In this document: positions 5,687-9,598 of the stretch, piece after piece
Layout of the letters: each line of letters opens with the position of its first letter
How positions within the stretch are numbered: the stretch's first letter is position 1
Source: an uncultured Clostridia bacterium
GTDB lineage: Bacteria > Bacillota > Clostridia > Oscillospirales > Oscillospiraceae
Assembly (NCBI GenBank): GCA_937915065.1
Contig: CALDMR010000166.1
Span: forward strand, 1 to 9,598
DNA length: 9,598 bases
Direction of reading: 5' to 3'
Translations under genes and position numbers: made by a program
Notes under the pieces: generated by a model
Database searches by the model: none
What the model saw: only the letters and a program-made list of their open reading frames with translations
What the model was told of the DNA's origin: nothing

Positions 5687-7442
5687 CGATGCTCCCCCCT
5701 TCCTGCTGAGACAAATACACGTCGCGGTAGATCTCGCTGCGTTCCATCAGTTCCGCATGGGTGCCCACCGCCGAAACTTTCCCATCGTCCAGCACAATAA
5801 TCTGATCCGCATCACACACAGAAGCGATCCGCTGGGCAATGATGATTTTTGTGGTGTCCTTCAATTCCGTGGCAAAGGCGGCGCGGATCTTGGCGTCCGT
5901 CGCCATATCCACCGCTGAGGTGGAATCATCCAGGATCAGCACCTTGGGCTGCTTCAGAATGGCCCGCGCAATACACAGGCGCTGCTTCTGGCCGCCGGAC
6001 ACATTCACGCCGCCCTGCCCCAGATCCGTGTCATACCCGTTGGCCATGCGGCCGATAAACTCGTCCACGCAGGCGGCGCGGCAGGCCCCCTCGATCTGCT
6101 CCTGGGTGGCCTCTGCATTGCCCCAGAGCAGGTTGTCCCGGATCGTGCCCGAAAACAGCGTGTTCTTTTGCAGCACCATGGCGCAGGCGTCCCGCAGATG
6201 CTCTGTAGTATACTCCTTGACCGGCCGGCCGCCCACGGAAACGGTGCCCTCCGTGGCCTCGTAAAGCCGCGGGATCAGAGACACCAGCGTGGTCTTTCCG
6301 CTGCCGGTGCCGCCCAGAACGCCCACGGTCTGGCCGCTTTTGATATGCAGGTCAATGTCCTCCAGGGTCCATTCGGGGCTGTCGGGATCATATTTGAAGA
6401 AAACATGGTCGAAATCAATGCTGCCGTCGGCCACGCAGACAGGATGCCGCGCCCCCCGGGCATCCGGCTCCATCCGGGCTTCCGCATCGCTAATATCCGG
6501 CGTTTCGTCCAGCACCTCAATGATCCGGCGGGCGCAGGCCACAGACCGGGTCAGCATCATAAAGATCATAGACACCATGATCAGCGACATCAAGATCTGC
6601 GTCACATAGGTGAAGAAGGTGGTCAGCAGGCCGATTTCCAGCTCGCCCGCGGCAACCATGTGGCCGCCGAACCACATAATGGCGATGATGGTGCCGTAAA
6701 TGATCAGCATCATCAGCGGCATATTGATGACCACCCGGCCAAAGGCCGTTTCCGACGCGTTTTTCAGATCCTCGTTGCGGGCGGCAAACTTTTCTTTTTC
6801 ATGCCCCTCCCGCACAAAGGATTTGACCACGCGGATCGCCGTCAGATTTTCCTGCACCACCAGGTTCAGGCTGTCCGTTTTCTCCTGCAGCATTTTGAAC
6901 AGGGGGCCCACCCGCACGATGATGATGCCCACCACCACCGCCAGCAGCGGAATGGCCACCAAAAAGGCGCTGGACAGGCGCATAGAGATCATCAGCGACA
7001 GCACCAGGGCCGACACCAGCATCACCGGGGCCCGCACCAGCAGGCGCATGCCCATCATCACCGTCATCTGCATGGCGTTCACGTCGCCGGTCAGGCGGGT
7101 GATCAGCGACGCAGTGGAAAAGCGCTCGATATTGCTGAACGCAAACTCCTGGATGTGTTCATACTCCGCCGCCCGCAAGTTCGCGCCGAAGCCCTGGCCC
7201 GCATAGGCGGAAAAATAGGCGCTGCAAATGCCGAAGGTCAGCGAAATCAGCGCCATGATCACCATCAGGACGCCCATGCGCACCGTATAGGCGCCGTCGC
7301 CCGTCTGGATGCCCACATCCACGATCTTCGCCATGACCAGGGGGATCAGCAGTTCAAAAACCGCCTCCGCCGCCGAGCAGAAAATGCCCAGGGCAAACCA
7401 TTTTCGATAGGGCCGCAAATACGGCCACAAGCGTTTGATCAT
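5679..7442 (-). CDS. ABC exporter subunit with degenerate ATPase site (TM287/LmrC/BmrC-like)
   Basis: This is a 587-aa half-transporter with a six-helix membrane domain (about 15-310) and a C-terminal nucleotide-binding domain. Walker A is GGTGSGKTT (377-385), the Q-loop is VLQK (423-426) and the signature is an intact VSGGQ (481-485). Walker B is VLILDD (501-506), with Asp506 where the catalytic Glu should be. The H-loop histidine is replaced by glutamine (IIAQRIAS, Gln537). These two substitutions define the non-catalytic subunit of heterodimeric type IV exporters and complement the partner encoded next to it. Its ATG overlaps the marR stop codon in ATGA, and AGGAG lies about 10 nt upstream. 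The MarR-exporter-exporter arrangement is a common multidrug efflux layout in Firmicutes. Efflux is inferred from family and context. Confidence 0.96.
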   Translation of the reverse strand: MIKRLWPYLRPYRKWFALGIFCSAAEAVFELLIPLVMAKIVDVGIQTGDGAYTVRMGVLMVIMALISLTFGICSAYFSAYAGQGFGANLRAAEYEHIQEFAFSNIERFSTASLITRLTGDVNAMQMTVMMGMRLLVRAPVMLVSALVLSLMISMRLSSAFLVAIPLLAVVVGIIIVRVGPLFKMLQEKTDSLNLVVQENLTAIRVVKSFVREGHEKEKFAARNEDLKNASETAFGRVVINMPLMMLIIYGTIIAIMWFGGHMVAAGELEIGLLTTFFTYVTQILMSLIMVSMIFMMLTRSVACARRIIEVLDETPDISDAEARMEPDARGARHPVCVADGSIDFDHVFFKYDPDSPEWTLEDIDLHIKSGQTVGVLGGTGSGKTTLVSLIPRLYEATEGTVSVGGRPVKEYTTEHLRDACAMVLQKNTLFSGTIRDNLLWGNAEATQEQIEGACRAACVDEFIGRMANGYDTDLGQGGVNVSGGQKQRLCIARAILKQPKVLILDDSTSAVDMATDAKIRAAFATELKDTTKIIIAQRIASVCDADQIIVLDDGKVSAVGTHAELMERSEIYRDVYLSQQEGGSIDG

Positions 7443-7891
7443 ACTTCCCGTTCTCCTTCTTTCAGATTTGCACTGAGCCGCCGCAGCAAAGAGCGCAGCA
7501 TCTGCCGCTCCTCCTCCGTAAAGTCCTGCACCATCAGCGCCTCTGTTTCAGCGATCCGCTGGTGGATCTCCCGCTCCAGCTGCCGCCCTTTTTCTGTCAC
7601 ATGCAGCCGGCGGCAGCGGCCGTCCCGCTGGCCGGGCGCCCGGGTGAGAAACCCCTTTTCCTCCAATCGCTCCACAATGCCGTTCACCGTGGGCGCTTTG
7701 ATACGGAATCGCTTTTCCAGATCCTTTTGATACACTTCTCCCTGCTGTTCGGCTTCGATCAGATATAAGATCACATGGGCCTGGGCCTGGGTCACATCGT
7801 AGTTTTGCAGGTTCTGATCCATGTGCTGCTTGCACAGCTGTCCGCACCGGGCCAGCAGATGGCCCACATATTCCCCATCCTTGCCGCACAT
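7439..7891 (-). CDS. MarR-family transcriptional regulator
   Basis: This is a 150-aa winged-helix repressor of the MarR type. Residues about 34-105 form the DNA-binding domain. The recognition-helix segment is KAPTVNGIVERLEEKGFL (65-82), and the wing is QRDGRCRRLHVTEKG (88-102) with the conserved Asp-x-Arg. The flanking helices (1-30 and 110-148) are the dimerisation arms. Family members usually bind palindromes as dimers and release DNA when they meet a small ligand, often the substrate of the pump they control. It is the first gene of the operon with the two exporter subunits (4-nt overlap), and an inverted repeat lies 14 nt before its start, so autoregulation is likely. GGAGG sits 9 nt before the ATG. 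Cys2, Cys16 and Cys20 near the N-terminus leave redox sensing possible but unsupported. Confidence 0.94.
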   Translation of the reverse strand: MCGKDGEYVGHLLARCGQLCKQHMDQNLQNYDVTQAQAHVILYLIEAEQQGEVYQKDLEKRFRIKAPTVNGIVERLEEKGFLTRAPGQRDGRCRRLHVTEKGRQLEREIHQRIAETEALMVQDFTEEERQMLRSLLRRLSANLKEGEREV

Positions 7892-7905
7892 CCGGCTTCA
7901 CCTCC

Positions 7906-7952
7906 GCTATAATACTTACCGCGCTAAAAATTAGCGCAGTAAGTATTATAGC
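7906..7952. promoter_or_regulatory. Long inverted-repeat operator of the marR-exporter operon
   Basis: Two 22-bp arms (7906-7927 and 7931-7952), separated by AAA, match at 21 of 22 positions. Each arm contains a 12-bp near-dyad, TTACCGCGCTAA (7916-7927) and TTAGCGCAGTAA (7931-7942), with centres 15 bp apart. The repeat covers the -10 box and the start site of the marR promoter, so bound protein would block transcription. The RNA would begin inside the right arm, so this is more likely a DNA operator than an RNA terminator. Confidence 0.85.
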
Positions 7953-7972
7953 TTTCTCACAAAAAAAGTCAA
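7945..7972 (-). promoter_or_regulatory. Promoter of the marR-exporter operon
   Basis: On the minus strand -35 TTGACT (7967-7972) and -10 TATAAT (7945-7950) are 16 bp apart. The predicted start is near 7938, inside the inverted repeat, with a leader of about 47 nt before the marR ATG. Confidence 0.87.
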
Positions 7973-8009
7973 GGTTGATTGTATGAAATTCACAGTTTCT
8001 TCACAACAA

Positions 8010-8035
8010 AAAAGGAGGGGCCTCCCCCTCCTTTT
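8010..8035 (-). terminator. Rho-independent terminator of the LysM-GH18 gene
   Basis: An 11-bp stem (8010-8020 with 8025-8035) with a 4-nt loop is followed on the minus strand by T residues. The first arm starts at the last base of the stop codon of the LysM-GH18 gene, so the terminator abuts the coding sequence. Confidence 0.92.
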
Positions 8036-9312
8036 CAACTTTCCAGATCCACCAGGGCGTTCAGCACCACCCAGTTCTGGGGATGGGGCCGATCCAGGTT
8101 CCAATACCCCACGCCCCCCAGGCTCCGCCCGACGGCCAGCAGCAGCTTTTGGCGGATGCTCCGCCCATCCTCGAACCACACCTCATGCTCCCGCCCCGCC
8201 CCATCCCAATAGCGAAACCAGGGCGCCTGGGCCTGCTCATCGTAAGAGATGGCCGCGCCGTAGCGGCGGGCCAGGGCCACCGCCTCCACCGGAGACAGGG
8301 AGCGCCCCTCTGTACTCCCCTGCCGGAAGGGCAGGGGCCAGTCATAGCCGTAATTGGGGATGCCCAGGGCAATTTTTTCCGCTGGGATCTCCGTCAGCGC
8401 ATAATCCAGCACCTGCTTCACTTTGGGCAGCGGCGCCACCGCCATGGGCGGGCCATAGCGGTATCCCCACTCATAGGTCATTAAAAAAACGCTGTCCGCC
8501 GCCCGGCCCAGCAGGCCGTAGTCATGGCCCTCATACAGCAATCCCGGCTGATCCGCCGCCGTTTTGGGCGCCAGCGCCACGACGACACGGTAGCCATAGG
8601 GGTGCAGCACCTCCCCCATCAGGGTCACAAAATCGGCGTAAAGCCTGCCTTCCTCCGCCGGAAGAAATTCAAAGTCCAGATCCACGCCCCCATAGTCCTT
8701 GGCCCGCAGGGTATCCAGCACCTCCCCGGCCAGCTGCCGCTGCAGGGCCGGATTCCGGAGCACCATGCCGGAGCGGCCATTGCTGAAGGCGCCCTGCTCT
8801 GTCATGGCAGACAGGTGCAGCATCGGCGTCACCCCGTACTCCCGGGCCAGGGCGGGCATCCACCCCTCCTCCGGCGGCAGCAGCCGTCCCTCCCGGGTGA
8901 GGCCGTAGGTAAAGGGCGTTAACCGGGTCAGATAGGGCAGCGTGCTCCGCAACAGCACGGGATCAATGGTGGGATAGGCATACCCGCTGACCGACAGGCG
9001 TCCCGCCGGATGGCGAAAGTAGGACACCACCAGCACCTCCCCCGGGTATACCGTCGTCCGCCCCAGCAGCCAGCGGTTATTGCGCAGCAGTGTCAGCACA
9101 TCTGTGCCGTATTGCTCCGCAATGCGGTACAGCGTCTGCCCTTCCCGCACAATATGTACCACATCGGGAAACTGTACCGCCACGGTCTGCCCCACCACCA
9201 GGGCCTCCTCCATGGACAGCCCATTTTCCGCCGCCATCTGGGCCGGGTTTACCCCATAATCCCGCGCAATGGAATACAGGCTTTCGCCGCTCTTTACCAC
9301 ATGGATGATCAT
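8035..9312 (-). CDS. LysM-GH18 spore peptidoglycan hydrolase (SleL/YaaH-like)
   Basis: This 425-aa protein has two N-terminal LysM repeats (about 2-46 and 52-96) and a glycoside hydrolase family 18 domain (about 105-420). LysM binds N-acetylglucosamine-containing glycans. The GH18 strand-4 motif is GGVDLDFEF (208-216), giving DxDxE with the likely acid/base Glu215; MTYEWGY (278-284) and GGVGYWNLDR (399-408) line the expected barrel ends. Size and layout match the SleL/YaaH enzymes of spore formers, which cleave cortex fragments during germination as N-acetylglucosaminidases. There is no signal peptide, as in those spore proteins, which are packaged from the mother cell. Ribosome-binding sequence AAGGTGGTGGGG precedes the ATG by about 5 nt. 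The gene appears monocistronic. No clear promoter was found, which could fit a sporulation sigma factor. The cortex role is inferred from the family. Confidence 0.93.
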   Translation of the reverse strand: MIIHVVKSGESLYSIARDYGVNPAQMAAENGLSMEEALVVGQTVAVQFPDVVHIVREGQTLYRIAEQYGTDVLTLLRNNRWLLGRTTVYPGEVLVVSYFRHPAGRLSVSGYAYPTIDPVLLRSTLPYLTRLTPFTYGLTREGRLLPPEEGWMPALAREYGVTPMLHLSAMTEQGAFSNGRSGMVLRNPALQRQLAGEVLDTLRAKDYGGVDLDFEFLPAEEGRLYADFVTLMGEVLHPYGYRVVVALAPKTAADQPGLLYEGHDYGLLGRAADSVFLMTYEWGYRYGPPMAVAPLPKVKQVLDYALTEIPAEKIALGIPNYGYDWPLPFRQGSTEGRSLSPVEAVALARRYGAAISYDEQAQAPWFRYWDGAGREHEVWFEDGRSIRQKLLLAVGRSLGGVGYWNLDRPHPQNWVVLNALVDLES

Positions 9313-9598
9313 TGTTTCCCCACCACCTTGGGAGCATCCTATGCGCGGGGCCCGCGGATTAGAACAGCGCCCCCTTTCTCCGGGGCTGCACGCCCCCGAC
9401 CCTTTTTTATTTTTCCGCGGGCGGGCGCGCTTTGTTTTTGATTTTATTATTGCGCGGGCATTACCCTTTAGGCCGGGGCTGCGCGCCCCGGACGGGCGGC
9501 CCCTTTCTGAGCGATCAGAAAGGGGCGAAAGAATCGCTTAGGAGACGGGCTGCCCGCCGTACTGCGGCTGCGCTGCGCTGCGCCTGGCCGGCGAAACG
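9313..9598. repeat. GC-rich intergenic stretch with related repeat units and hairpins
   Basis: This stretch upstream of the LysM-GH18 gene holds no convincing gene. The 17-nt unit CCGGGGCTGCACGCCCC (9380-9396) recurs at 9473-9489 with one change, each time after a CCCTTT block. A perfect 12-bp hairpin with a GCGA loop spans 9499-9526, and an alternative pairing AGCGAT/ATCGCT (9510-9515 with 9533-9538) excludes it. CTGCG is present four times at 9562-9582, the last three in direct tandem. The pattern suggests extragenic palindromic repeats or a small non-coding element; its identity is unknown. Confidence 0.5.
9499..9526. other. Perfect 12-bp hairpin with GNRA-type loop
   Basis: Arms 9499-9510 and 9515-9526 are fully complementary around GCGA on the plus strand, a GNRA tetraloop. 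No T-run follows on either strand, so it does not look like an intrinsic terminator. It may be part of the surrounding repeat element or an RNA structure. Confidence 0.6.

Noticed and set aside
6168..7730. A 520-codon plus-strand open frame opposite the degenerate exporter subunit and marR
   Set aside because: It spans two real minus-strand genes, is extremely His/Gln/Arg-rich and has no start signals.
7906..7952. Reading the long inverted repeat as a terminator of the LysM-GH18 gene or as a divergent promoter
   Set aside because: A proper terminator already lies at 8010-8035. The predicted marR transcript starts inside the repeat, and the plus-strand TATAAT copy lacks a -35 and a gene to drive.
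7983..8786. A 267-codon plus-strand Pro/Ser-rich open frame
   Set aside because: It is antisense to the LysM-GH18 gene, and the proline richness comes from reading GGC/GGG-rich codons in reverse.
9269..9541. A 90-codon plus-strand frame ending in SERSERGERIA-like sequence
   Set aside because: It overlaps the start of the LysM-GH18 gene and then runs through the repeat and hairpin stretch; the coding appearance comes from repeat DNA and no ribosome binding site is present.

Overview
The window looks like chromosomal DNA from a spore-forming, GC-rich member of the Clostridia; an Oscillospiraceae/Ruminococcaceae-type gut anaerobe is my best guess. The grounds are a clostridial-type glutamate dehydrogenase, a DegV-family protein, a LysM-GH18 spore-cortex-type enzyme without a signal peptide, and GC-rich genes separated by short AT-rich promoter islands. 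The taxonomic placement is inference. All seven genes are on the minus strand, so transcription runs from high to low coordinates. No tRNA, rRNA, CRISPR array, insertion sequence or phage gene was seen.

In the direction of transcription the order is as follows. (1) 9313-9598 is a GC-rich, hairpin-rich stretch without a convincing gene; it holds related repeat units and a 12-bp GNRA-type hairpin. (2) A LysM-LysM-GH18 protein of the SleL/YaaH type lies at 8035-9312 and ends directly at a terminator. (3) A three-gene operon follows: a MarR-family repressor and the two subunits of a heterodimeric ABC exporter, with overlapping start and stop codons (4 and 8 nt). Its promoter sits in a 47-bp near-perfect inverted repeat that is very probably the repressor's operator. 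The two ATPase domains show the textbook asymmetry of heterodimeric exporters: one subunit has a degenerate Walker B and H-loop, and the other has a degenerate signature motif. (4) Cytidine deaminase (cdd) comes next, then a DegV/FakB-type fatty-acid-binding protein with a near-consensus sigma-A promoter. (5) A small double-CBS protein and glutamate dehydrogenase (gdhA) come last, each with its own promoter and terminator. Their two promoters share a 15-nt core with 14 identities.

The region is mostly ordinary housekeeping and accessory content, and I do not see a clearly new system. The points most worth a second look are the double-dyad MarR operator, the repeat cluster at the right edge, the matching gdhA and CBS-gene promoters, the His/Gly-rich start of one exporter subunit, the atypical C-terminal motif of the DegV protein, and a strong hairpin placed at the predicted 5' end of the cdd transcript.
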